Origin: Taibaiella helvus_B
GTDB lineage: Bacteria; Bacteroidota; Bacteroidia; Chitinophagales; Chitinophagaceae
Assembly (NCBI GenBank): GCA_040392805.1
Contig: JBEBVI010000038.1
Location: forward strand, 1-18,026
Direction of reading: 5' to 3'
DNA: 18,026 bases
Shown: positions 1 to 7,755 of the stretch, in pieces
Layout of the letters: each line of letters starts with the position of its first letter
How positions within the stretch are numbered: the stretch's first letter is position 1
Notes under the pieces: model-generated
The model's database searches: none
The model's input: only the letters and a program-made list of their open reading frames with translations
What the model was told of the DNA's origin: nothing
Made by a program: the position numbers and the translations under genes

Positions 1-3000
1 CAGTATAACTATCGGCCGTCGCCCCCGGAATGCCCTCTCCATCTTTAATCCATTGATAGGTAGCATACACGCCCGTATGCAAGGTATAATCAGCATAGGT
101 AACTACCGGCTTGACAAGGGGATAAATAACAACCCGTGTTGTATCTGTCGACAGGCAGTAATCATCCGACACCTTTAATGAATATAAGCCGGAATCAACG
201 ATAGTTACTTCCGGCCTGAAAGCATTTTTACCCAGGAACGAAAAACCACCTGGGCCACTCCATTCATACAGGAGCTGACCATTTCCCTTCGCGGCCTCCG
301 CGGAAAGAGAAAGACTGTCACCCGGACAGAGGGGGCCGTTATTTTCTATGGACATTATTGACGGCCGTGTCAGCACTGCTACCAGTATACTATCGGAGAA
401 AGAACACAAACCATCGGTAACAGTAATCGTATATATACCGGAATCAGCAGTGGTCCGGTTTGCTTCCACTGGATTTTGCAGAACGGAAGAATAATTGCCG
501 GGACCTTTCCACTGGTAGGTTAGCGTTTGAGCGCCATTTGCCGTAACAAATAAATTTAACTGATCTCCGTCGCACAGCGGCCCGTTGGATGAGAGTGATT
601 TTATAGACGGAGTTTGATTAATTACTACCACAGTACTATCAGAAATCGTGCACACACCAGCGGTCACAGAGACTTTGTATCTACCTCCATCTCCCGGTGC
701 TACGTTATTCCTTGACGGATTCTGCTGCAAAGAGGAAAAGCCGTTAGGGCCGGACCATTTATACTCCAGGATACCGGTTCCCGTAGCGGTAGCAATTAGA
801 TTAAATTCTTTTCCCTTACAAACTGTGCCGCTATTATTAATCGAAGATATCCCCGGCGGTATTCCGACGGTAACCGTAACAGTAGCGGTGTAGCTTGCAG
901 CTCCCGAAGATGCGGTAAGTGTATAAGTTCCTGCATGAGCTGCCGTAATGTTAGTTATCGTCATCGTAATCCCTGTTGCAGAAAAACTATTAGGTCCGCT
1001 CCATGTGTAAGTCGTGTTCGGGAGCCCCGAAGATCCGGTAAGTGTGAGGGTGTCTCCCCTACAGATTACTGTATTCCCTTTGACTGCAATCGCCGGCATA
1101 AGAAAATTACCGGCATCTGCACCTATGTCGGTGGGAGACAATTTACTCCTGCTATCGCCATCATAGTCTTCCGTGATTTCCGGTATAAGAATCCCAGCTC
1201 CCTCTACCGGCGTAGCTACGGATGTGCTGATATGCAAATCTACAGAGGCGAGATCACCATCCGGCTTTATGAACTGCGGATCCAGTGTCCTGCTGTTGAT
1301 ATCGCTATTCAGCCAACCTGCCTTATAACCCTCCACATCACCGGTACCGTCATGGGCAAAAACACCTCCGGTGCCTTTTGTAAAGTAAAGGTTATAATTG
1401 AGCGACACTCCTGAATTACCGGCGGCAAAGTTAATTGCATAGTGCTTTCCTGCCGAAGAGGACGCATTGCTACGGTTATTCACGAGTATATTGTTCCTGA
1501 TATCATAGACTCCCGAAGAAGCAGTTCTGGTAAAAGCATAGGTATTCCGGCCACCTAAAGCACTCACTTCGGTGCCTCCTATATATACGCTGTTAAAATA
1601 AAAATTATTTGCCGCAGCTGATGCACTGAGAATACCGTTTATGGTCACAGGAACCGTTATAGCCGATCCGTCCGGCTTAACACCCATGCGTATCATATTA
1701 TTAGTTATATCGGCACTTCCGGCGTCATAATGAATTCCCGTAATAGCAGTTGCCGTATCGTCTGCGCTCACATTCAGACTATGGATAAAGTTCTTACTTA
1801 TCGTATGTTTCACTGTAGCTGCACCGCTAAAGAATAAGCCAGCAACCTTAACGGAGCCGGTTCCGCCGGCCACTAAAGAGTCTATAATGTTACTGCTGAT
1901 ATTGGACGCCACTGCTTTTGATGTATTGGAATAGATGCCCGTAAGAACATATTGTGTGCCGGGAACACCGGTACTATCTGACCCTTTTTTTGAAGCAGAG
2001 AAAAGGTTACGTATTATATTTCCCGAGACGGAATTAAGCGATATGGAAGTTGAAGGCTTATCGTACCCTATAGCTATTCCAAAGAGGCGGGCGTCTGATG
2101 ATGCAGTGGAGTTGTTGGTCATATTCGATATTTTGTTCCGGTTAATATTCAAACCACCCAGTGTTACGCCCGGCCCTATTATAATTCCCCCAACTACACT
2201 TGGTGAGATACTGCTTTCTGCAGCAATGATGCTGTTGGGCATCGTTAAACTACCTATAATATTGCTGTCTATAGTTATTGTCTGGTTTGCAGCCCCGGAG
2301 TTTAAAAGTACACCCACCGGCATACCTACATATATAGCGCTTACTGTACCTGGCGTCACCATCTTCATACCTCCTATCTTATTATTCCGAACCAGGAAAG
2401 CAGGCGCCGGCGGGAAGGATACTCTGGTAGCCAGCATATTATTCAAGGAAATAGCGGTAGCCCCTACGTAAGGGCCACCCCAAATTACGATTGATTCATT
2501 CCGGGTAACGGATCCTATAGTATTGCCTGCTATATTACCGATATCAACACGGCCACTGTTTTGGCAAACAATACCATAAAAAACATCCCCAACATACTTG
2601 TTATCACCAGTGAAACCAGAAATAAATGAGATGTTTTGAATCACATTGCCCTGTAAAGAAGATGGTTCAGTAAAAAAGCCGCCGGACGAAATTGGGTTAG
2701 TGGATGCATCGGCTACATCTAGTCGTATTCCCTCCAGAACGGTAGCTGGAAGGCCCGTCAAAACGTCTATTGTATAAGGCGGCCCCGAACACTCCGGCGC
2801 ACTTCCGCCAATATAGTTTCCCGAAATAACGAACCCATTACCCACGCTGGAATTGGATACGCCGGGAGTAACCTCGCCGGTGGCTATCCATATGGCTCTA
2901 TGCTTACCGGCAAATTTGTAAGTTCGCTGCTGGGTTTGAAAAAAACTGTTCCCGGATATCGTCCAGGCATTAACTCCCTGCATCAGTTCAACACCTGATG

Positions 3001-4852
3001 AATTCGCCGAATCTGCAAAAAAATCATAAATGTTATTATTGCTAAGCATTCCGCTGTCATTAAACCGCAGATCAATCTTCCGCAGTGTATTGGCAAATCC
3101 CCGCACATATATTCCTCTTGCCGGAAGCGACATTTTAGACGTTGCATGTATATTGCAGTGATCAATCGTTATATGATCATTTCCAACGCTTGCTTTTGAG
3201 CCACCGTTTCCGATGTACACAACACCGGCGATGGCCTGAGTCAGCTCTCCGGCATTCTTATTCTGACCCTGCAAATCGCAAAACTTTATGGTGTTGTCGA
3301 CCGAATTGGTATCTATCATAACAGCTACCCCTTTATCATTGGTATTGACAATGTTCAGGTTTGTCGGGTTATAACTACCTGTAGGTGTTACAGACATCAT
3401 ACTGGATTGACTACTTCCCCCTGGTGTTCCATCGATTACCACATTATTAACGCCGATCATCGCCAAAGTAGGGCCGGGATTATCCCCTATTATCTTTAAG
3501 CCATTTGCTCCTTTCGCGGGACGTATAGTTAATTGACGAGCATCGGTATAACATCCATTATTTTTGATTATTATAGGAAAAACCTCGCCAGCGCCTGTAT
3601 AGGCAGGACTCAACTCTAACACGGCGGGGCCGGTAATGCCAACCCCTTGCGAATTAATGACCGTCAGGGCATCGGTAAGTGTTGCATATTTGCTACCTGG
3701 ACCCACCGGTATTATGCCCGAATCTCCTGTGCAGGCCTGCGTAGTGCCTGTACCTTTAAGCGGGGAAATCAAAGCGTAAGTAGGTCCGCCGCAAGCCGTC
3801 CCGGAATTATATGCATACACATAAAAATCGTAAGAGGTGCCGGCGTTAAGACCGGAACTACTGAAATTAGTGGCCGGCGCGGTAAGCGCTGCTACCACCG
3901 TGCCTGCACCCAATGCCTGACCGCTGCTGTAGCTGAGGTAATTGTCGGGAGGAGTAACGGTTGCACCCGCGGGATATCTCACCACCAGATAATTTGTAGG
4001 GTTACCGGCAGCAGCTGTAAAAGTGCCGTTCAGGCTGTTCAGTGCGGCTGTAAAAGTCAAATTTGTAGGTTGGCTGACCGGAGCCGCACACACTGCTTTA
4101 GCGGATACAGCAAGCACATGTACTACTGCCCCGGCGCCAACGCCTTCGTCTATAACAGCCGGACGCTTCACAGTTATGCTTTTAATAGTTTTATTATAGT
4201 TATCAGGGCTTATCGTAACCGCAACCTGGGGGAGGCATGGCACGCTTGCAGTACCGGATAATTCATTAAGCGGATTGTATACACTTCCCCTACTTACACG
4301 ACCGATGCCTGCCAGGGCAAAAGAATTATTTATAGTAACAAACCAGGAATGAAGGGCAATATTTCCGATTGTCTGTACCGACCCGTCTGTAAAATTAATC
4401 TCTACGTCCATCACAGGGCGTCCCTGAGACCCCAGCGGCGGATCGGGATGACTCCCCAACATACATATCACCAACCCTGATGCCGAACGGGGCGTTACAA
4501 ATGTCAACGTACCCGCAGGGTTAGTCTCTGTAAGCCGCAGAGAATTAAGAGAAGAGTAATCTGCCAACTGGAAAGAAAACGGAATGGTTGCCCAGGAAGA
4601 GTTTATCAATCCATTGGCTGGCAATGCCCTTACTGGTGCGCTGCTTGTTGAAGTAGCTTTAAAATCGGCTGCCACAAGCGCCCAATTGCTATCGGCTTTT
4701 CCTATAGAATTCGTAGTAGAAGCGGATGCATCACCTATTCCATTGGCAATTACATCATCCGTGAACCCCGTAAGTGTCACCGGCTGGTACTGCGCCCGTA
4801 CAACGCCTAACATACATACGCATACTAAAAAGGTAATTACTTTTTTGCACAT
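1..4852 (-). CDS. Giant secreted beta-helix / Ig-like repeat protein (3' end off window)
   Basis: The frame is open from an ATG at 4852 to the left edge (1617 codons), so the C-terminus is missing. Residues 1-20 are a signal peptide (MCKKVITFLVCVCMLGVVRA). An N-terminal region is followed by a fibronectin type III-like domain at about 257-372. Next is a long right-handed parallel beta-helix of about 390-1235, rich in N/G/I-type coils such as 'NNVVIDG' and 'ITNNMIRMG', closing with the typical 'DYDGDSR...PTDIGADAG' motif near 1228. Four Ig/PKD-like domains of about 83 residues follow (about 1245-1577; 'YTWSGPNSF', 'YKWSGPNGF', 'YQWKGPG', 'YEWSGPGGF'). A fifth begins at the edge with 'YQWIKDGEGIPGATADSYT', closely matching the Ig-like module before the T9SS domain of the 7756 gene. 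A T9SS sorting domain is therefore expected just outside the window (inference). Probable role: cell-surface or secreted adhesin or glycan-binding protein; substrate unknown. Confidence 0.88.
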   Translation of the reverse strand, partial: MCKKVITFLVCVCMLGVVRAQYQPVTLTGFTDDVIANGIGDASASTTNSIGKADSNWALVAADFKATSTSSAPVRALPANGLINSSWATIPFSFQLADYSSLNSLRLTETNPAGTLTFVTPRSASGLVICMLGSHPDPPLGSQGRPVMDVEINFTDGSVQTIGNIALHSWFVTINNSFALAGIGRVSRGSVYNPLNELSGTASVPCLPQVAVTISPDNYNKTIKSITVKRPAVIDEGVGAGAVVHVLAVSAKAVCAAPVSQPTNLTFTAALNSLNGTFTAAAGNPTNYLVVRYPAGATVTPPDNYLSYSSGQALGAGTVVAALTAPATNFSSSGLNAGTSYDFYVYAYNSGTACGGPTYALISPLKGTGTTQACTGDSGIIPVGPGSKYATLTDALTVINSQGVGITGPAVLELSPAYTGAGEVFPIIIKNNGCYTDARQLTIRPAKGANGLKIIGDNPGPTLAMIGVNNVVIDGTPGGSSQSSMMSVTPTGSYNPTNLNIVNTNDKGVAVMIDTNSVDNTIKFCDLQGQNKNAGELTQAIAGVVYIGNGGSKASVGNDHITIDHCNIHATSKMSLPARGIYVRGFANTLRKIDLRFNDSGMLSNNNIYDFFADSANSSGVELMQGVNAWTISGNSFFQTQQRTYKFAGKHRAIWIATGEVTPGVSNSSVGNGFVISGNYIGGSAPECSGPPYTIDVLTGLPATVLEGIRLDVADASTNPISSGGFFTEPSSLQGNVIQNISFISGFTGDNKYVGDVFYGIVCQNSGRVDIGNIAGNTIGSVTRNESIVIWGGPYVGATAISLNNMLATRVSFPPAPAFLVRNNKIGGMKMVTPGTVSAIYVGMPVGVLLNSGAANQTITIDSNIIGSLTMPNSIIAAESSISPSVVGGIIIGPGVTLGGLNINRNKISNMTNNSTASSDARLFGIAIGYDKPSTSISLNSVSGNIIRNLFSASKKGSDSTGVPGTQYVLTGIYSNTSKAVASNISSNIIDSLVAGGTGSVKVAGLFFSGAATVKHTISKNFIHSLNVSADDTATAITGIHYDAGSADITNNMIRMGVKPDGSAITVPVTINGILSASAAANNFYFNSVYIGGTEVSALGGRNTYAFTRTASSGVYDIRNNILVNNRSNASSSAGKHYAINFAAGNSGVSLNYNLYFTKGTGGVFAHDGTGDVEGYKAGWLNSDINSRTLDPQFIKPDGDLASVDLHISTSVATPVEGAGILIPEITEDYDGDSRSKLSPTDIGADAGNFLMPAIAVKGNTVICRGDTLTLTGSSGLPNTTYTWSGPNSFSATGITMTITNITAAHAGTYTLTASSGAASYTATVTVTVGIPPGISSINNSGTVCKGKEFNLIATATGTGILEYKWSGPNGFSSLQQNPSRNNVAPGDGGRYKVSVTAGVCTISDSTVVVINQTPSIKSLSSNGPLCDGDQLNLFVTANGAQTLTYQWKGPGNYSSVLQNPVEANRTTADSGIYTITVTDGLCSFSDSILVAVLTRPSIMSIENNGPLCPGDSLSLSAEAAKGNGQLLYEWSGPGGFSFLGKNAFRPEVTIVDSGLYSLKVSDDYCLSTDTTRVVIYPLVKPVVTYADYTLHTGVYATYQWIKDGEGIPGATADSYT

Positions 4853-4890
4853 ATTCTGAAGTTAAAAAATGAATAATTTCTATCTCATCA

Positions 4891-4898
4891 CAAAAATG
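4891..4898 (-). promoter_or_regulatory. -7-like promoter element (CATTTTTG) of the beta-helix protein gene
   Basis: Read on the minus strand this is CATTTTTG, which differs from the Bacteroidota -7 consensus TAnnTTTG only at the first base. It lies 38 bases before the ATG at 4852, which would give a leader of roughly 30 bases. No -33 TTTG is visible. The 21-bp site at 4918-4938 occupies that position instead, as expected for an activator-dependent promoter. The spacing from that site is identical to the one in front of the 7756 gene. Confidence 0.5.
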
Positions 4899-4917
4899 GC
4901 TCATTCCGAAACCAGGG

Positions 4918-4938
4918 AAAAGAGTAAAAACACTCATT
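4918..4938 (-). promoter_or_regulatory. Candidate response-regulator operator, copy 1 (21-bp site)
   Basis: This is a 21-bp sequence with the core ATGAGTGTTTTTACTC when read on the minus strand, toward the beta-helix protein gene. It is perfectly identical to 7630-7650 read on the plus strand. The core contains inverted half-sites GAGT/ACTC separated by six bases, compatible with a dimeric NarL/FixJ-type regulator. The site ends 19 bases before the CAnnTTTG element. It also falls between the response-regulator gene and the beta-helix gene on the same strand. Binding by the adjacent regulator is inferred. Confidence 0.6.
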
Positions 4939-4954
4939 TGTGCATTATAAACAA

Positions 4955-5596
4955 TCAGGGTTTCATATTGATAAGCCCGAGTTCTATTGCTTTTTTGATC
5001 AAACTGGCAGAATTCTTAACATCCATCTTCTGCAGCAGATGCATCCGGTGGTTTTCTATCGTACGGGGACTGAGAAACAGCTTTTCTGCAATATCCTTAC
5101 TGCTATAATCTAAGGTCAATAGATGCAAAATTTCTTTTTCCCTCCTGGTTAATGAGGGAAATTGGTCTTTGCTGTTTTTTTGTTCTTTCAGAGCCTCCTT
5201 CCTGATGCTGGGATCGAAATAAATATCTCCCCGAGCTACTGTTCTGATACCCTCCAATAAGATACTTTCGTCGCTGCTCTTGAGTACGTAGCCCCGTACG
5301 CCATGTTGTATCATTGTCCTGATATAATATTGATGCTCCAGATTGGTCAATACCAGTATCATCATTTCGGGGTATAATCTTTGCAGTATGGCAGCTACTT
5401 CATCTCCCATCTGATCCTGCATTTGTATATCCAGCAGTAAAACATCTGCCGGCTGCTCCTTTAATCCTTCGAGCAAGGTCCTGCCGCTGAGATAAGTACC
5501 GACAATGTTTATATCAGTGTAATGACTTAACATGGCTTGCAATCCTTTTATTAAAAGCGGATGATCATCCAGAATAACTATTTTCATATTACGCAT
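4955..5596 (-). CDS. NarL/LuxR-family two-component response regulator
   Basis: A DNA-binding response regulator of 213 residues. The N-terminal receiver domain has the acidic pair D10-D11 (ILDDHP), the phosphoacceptor D56 (LLLDIQM), T84 (LVLTN) and K106 (YVLKSSD). The C-terminal GerE/LuxR-type helix-turn-helix spans about 148-192 ('LTRREKEILHLL', 'SSKDIAEKLFLSPRTIENH'). I chose the ATG at 5596; an ATG three codons downstream (5587, MKIVILDD) is equally plausible, while a TTG at 5629 would overlap the kinase gene and adds non-conserved residues. The gene begins 25 bases after the stop codon of the sensor kinase on the same strand, so the two are almost certainly an operon and a cognate pair. 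Likely targets are the two flanking secreted-protein promoters that share a 21-bp site (inference). Confidence 0.93.
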   Translation of the reverse strand: MRNMKIVILDDHPLLIKGLQAMLSHYTDINIVGTYLSGRTLLEGLKEQPADVLLLDIQMQDQMGDEVAAILQRLYPEMMILVLTNLEHQYYIRTMIQHGVRGYVLKSSDESILLEGIRTVARGDIYFDPSIRKEALKEQKNSKDQFPSLTRREKEILHLLTLDYSSKDIAEKLFLSPRTIENHRMHLLQKMDVKNSASLIKKAIELGLINMKP

Positions 5597-5621
5597 AATT
5601 TTAAGTACACCTATACGATTA

Positions 5622-7556
5622 TCAAACAACCGGCCGGATAGTCTGCAGTTCTACCTCTACACTGGTTCCCTCTGCTGCCGTGGAGCTGATGATCACCTGT
5701 CCGCCCAGGCTTTCTACACGGCTTCGGATACTCTGCAAGCCCAGGCCGATACCGGTATCTTTTTCATTAAAGCCATCTCCGTTATCATCAACAGTAAGAG
5801 ATAATATCCCGTCCTGGTGTCTCAGTTGGATAAGCACACTGGTTGCATTCGCGTGCTTTATGATATTATGTACCAGTTCCTGAACTACCCGATAAACGGC
5901 AAAACAATATTCTGCCGGTAGGGAACTGAACGACCCCCAGGATTGAAACTCAATATACAGTTCTTTACTTTTTCTGATCAGATCACAAAAGGTTTCCACC
6001 GCATCAGGAAGGCTCTGCTGTATCAACAATTCCGGAACGAGTTTGTAGGTTATCGTGCGTAACTCCAACCCCATTTCATTCAAAAGCCCCATTACGACAC
6101 CGTAGCTGGGAGCTTCCGGCAAGCCTTTGTACTCCTTACCCAGAGAGGCGTAGTTCATCTTGGTCGCAGAAAGCAGGACATTGATACCATCGTGTAATTC
6201 CCGCGCTATACGGCTTCGTTCTTCTTCTTCGCCCTGCATTTTTGCCTGCAATTTGCCGATCTTTTCCTGCTGTTCCATATTTTGCATGCGCACTTTCTGT
6301 TCTTTTTGTTTATAGTGATGCCCCCGGTATATACCGAGCAATACACTTGCTAAAAGCAATATGCCCCCGGTAAAAGCAATCAACCATTGCTGTTGCCGAT
6401 AGAGCCTGGCTTTATTTTCAGCCAATGTTCTGTCTTTTTCAGCTACCTTATATTTCACATCCAGCTGATTGATCATTTTGTTTTTTTCCAGTGTACGAAG
6501 ACTGTCGTTTAATGCAACGAACTGTGACTGGTATTGATAAGCCTGGGGATACCGTTTCAATTTTTCATATATGGCAGCCAACATAGGGTATATATGCAGA
6601 AGATGGCCTTCCAGTCTTTTACGCTCACTCAATTCTTCCGATTTTTTGTAGTAACCTTCTGCCTTCGCATAGTCACCGGCATCAAAGTAAGCCTTCCCGA
6701 TCAACTCATACACTGCGGCGGCATTCACGCTGTGACTGTCCATTGCCAAAGCTTTATTGTAATAAGGTATCGCTTGTGCCAGAGTCGGCTGTATTGTACC
6801 CATGGAGTAGTATAAAAACTGTACCGGATATACTTTTTTCGTCCTTTTCAACTGGTATAGTTTCAATGAGGCCTCCAAATAGTGCATAGCGCGAACACTG
6901 TCTTGCTGATTTCGGTATACAGTACCTATATTAGAATAAACAATGGCCAGAGTCAGGGTGTCCCGTAATTTTTTAGCCAATACTTCCGCCTTTCTGTGGT
7001 AATACAAAGCCTTATCCAACTCCCCGTTCTGCAACCAGGAGGTACCGATATTACAAAGTAGTTCCAGTTTAAAAAAACTATCCTGAACCCGGTTATGCTG
7101 AAGACTTCCCAATGCTTCATGTAAAAAGTATATGCTGGAATCGTTATCTCCGAGAAGACCGTATATGCTGCCGAGTTGACTATACAGGTAAGCCATTATA
7201 TGCTTTGAGGAAGATGCAGCTTTTACACAATGAGGCCAGGCAAGGTATAGAAGTTGCTTACTTTTAAGGTAGTCGCCCATATCCTTATAACAGAGCGCTA
7301 TGACTATCATTGCTTCTGCCATACTGCCATTGTCTTCCTGGGGAATGGCCAGCTGTAGCGCCTTATGGGCCGAATGCATTGCCTGACCGGGATCTGCGGC
7401 CGCCCGTAGTGCCATTGCTTCTTTAATCAACCCGGTTACGCTATCGGTATCACTGGTTGCCCATGCCTGGGGTTTCTCCTGAGCGCTTGTTGCCGGAACA
7501 ACAGCAAAAAACAATATCCAGAAAAAACAGCACCAGCAGGAGTAGGTTTCTTTCAT
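5622..7556 (-). CDS. TPR-containing NarL-type sensor histidine kinase
   Basis: A 644-residue membrane kinase. It has an N-terminal signal sequence (about 1-25), then an extracytoplasmic region of tetratricopeptide repeats (about 30-360; for example 'LLCNIGTSWLQNGELDKALYYHRKA', given here only as fragments LLCNIGTSW and ELDKALYYHRKA). A single transmembrane helix (about 390-410) and a short coiled coil (about 415-450) follow. The HisKA_3 dimerisation/phosphoacceptor motif is RIARELHDG with H455. The HATPase domain has an N box (E560, N564, H568), a G1 box DDNGDGF (590-596) and a G2 box GIGLGL (602-607). This architecture is common in Bacteroidota; the signal sensed is unknown, and TPRs suggest protein or peptide recognition. 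All catalytic boxes are intact. Start: ATG at 7556, which opens directly into the signal peptide. Confidence 0.94.
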   Translation of the reverse strand: MKETYSCWCCFFWILFFAVVPATSAQEKPQAWATSDTDSVTGLIKEAMALRAAADPGQAMHSAHKALQLAIPQEDNGSMAEAMIVIALCYKDMGDYLKSKQLLYLAWPHCVKAASSSKHIMAYLYSQLGSIYGLLGDNDSSIYFLHEALGSLQHNRVQDSFFKLELLCNIGTSWLQNGELDKALYYHRKAEVLAKKLRDTLTLAIVYSNIGTVYRNQQDSVRAMHYLEASLKLYQLKRTKKVYPVQFLYYSMGTIQPTLAQAIPYYNKALAMDSHSVNAAAVYELIGKAYFDAGDYAKAEGYYKKSEELSERKRLEGHLLHIYPMLAAIYEKLKRYPQAYQYQSQFVALNDSLRTLEKNKMINQLDVKYKVAEKDRTLAENKARLYRQQQWLIAFTGGILLLASVLLGIYRGHHYKQKEQKVRMQNMEQQEKIGKLQAKMQGEEEERSRIARELHDGINVLLSATKMNYASLGKEYKGLPEAPSYGVVMGLLNEMGLELRTITYKLVPELLIQQSLPDAVETFCDLIRKSKELYIEFQSWGSFSSLPAEYCFAVYRVVQELVHNIIKHANATSVLIQLRHQDGILSLTVDDNGDGFNEKDTGIGLGLQSIRSRVESLGGQVIISSTAAEGTSVEVELQTIRPVV

Positions 7557-7592
7557 ACAGGATCATTTAAATGCGGGGCAGGATATAGGAGT

Positions 7593-7600
7593 CAAAAGTA
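7593..7600 (-). promoter_or_regulatory. -7 promoter element (TACTTTTG) of the kinase/regulator operon
   Basis: The minus strand reads TACTTTTG, a perfect match to the Bacteroidota -7 consensus TAnnTTTG, 36 bases before the kinase ATG. A clear -33 TTTG is not visible. The 21-bp candidate operator at 7630-7650 lies 29 bases further upstream, so the same bound regulator could act on this promoter as well. Confidence 0.5.
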
Positions 7601-7629
7601 GTTCTTTTTAAAAAAGCGACGGTTTCGCG

Positions 7630-7650
7630 AATGAGTGTTTTTACTCTTTT
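7630..7650 (+). promoter_or_regulatory. Candidate response-regulator operator, copy 2 (21-bp site)
   Basis: Identical over 21 bases to the reverse complement of 4918-4938, with core ATGAGTGTTTTTACTC on the plus strand toward the 7756 gene. It ends 19 bases before the CACCTTTG element, the same distance as in the other promoter. It lies within the 199-base divergent region between the sensor kinase and the secreted propeller-like protein. The flanks differ from copy 1, apart from TTTG-type promoter bases, so this is a short conserved site and not a duplicated promoter region. Confidence 0.6.
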
Positions 7651-7669
7651 TTTTACAGGCAAAAGGCGA

Positions 7670-7677
7670 CACCTTTG
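7670..7677 (+). promoter_or_regulatory. -7-like promoter element (CACCTTTG) of the T9SS-secreted protein gene
   Basis: CACCTTTG followed by TAT differs from TAnnTTTG only at the first base, as does its counterpart CATTTTTG in front of the beta-helix protein. It begins 20 bases after the 21-bp site and lies 78 bases upstream of the ATG at 7756. No independent -33 element is apparent. Confidence 0.48.
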
Positions 7678-7755
7678 TATAGGCAGACAGCCGGGAAATT
7701 TGCTTAAACCGTCAGGCAGACTGCATTTAATTATCAGCAAAAAAAGTCCTTCCAA

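Noticed and set aside
1..1100. Regularly spaced repeats at about 250 bases as a possible CRISPR or DNA repeat array
   Set aside because: The periodicity comes from protein-level Ig-like domains of about 83 residues; the nucleotide identity between units is low.
648..4859. Several plus-strand frames (for example 935-1414, 1935-2471, 3647-4261)
   Set aside because: They are antisense to the continuous beta-helix/Ig-like frame, whose translation shows coherent domains throughout.
4918..4938. The 21-bp site as an intrinsic terminator (GAGT...ACTC followed by TTTT)
   Set aside because: The stem is only four base pairs, and the second copy at 7630-7650 is not downstream of any gene in that orientation. 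A regulatory site explains both copies better.
4955..5629. Longer response regulator starting at TTG 5629
   Set aside because: It would overlap the kinase stop codon and add residues not expected before the conserved MKIVILDD; ATG 5596 or 5587 is preferred.
7567..7755. 62-codon minus-strand frame between the kinase and the T9SS protein
   Set aside because: It covers the divergent promoter region, including the shared 21-bp site and both -7 elements, and has no coding signature.
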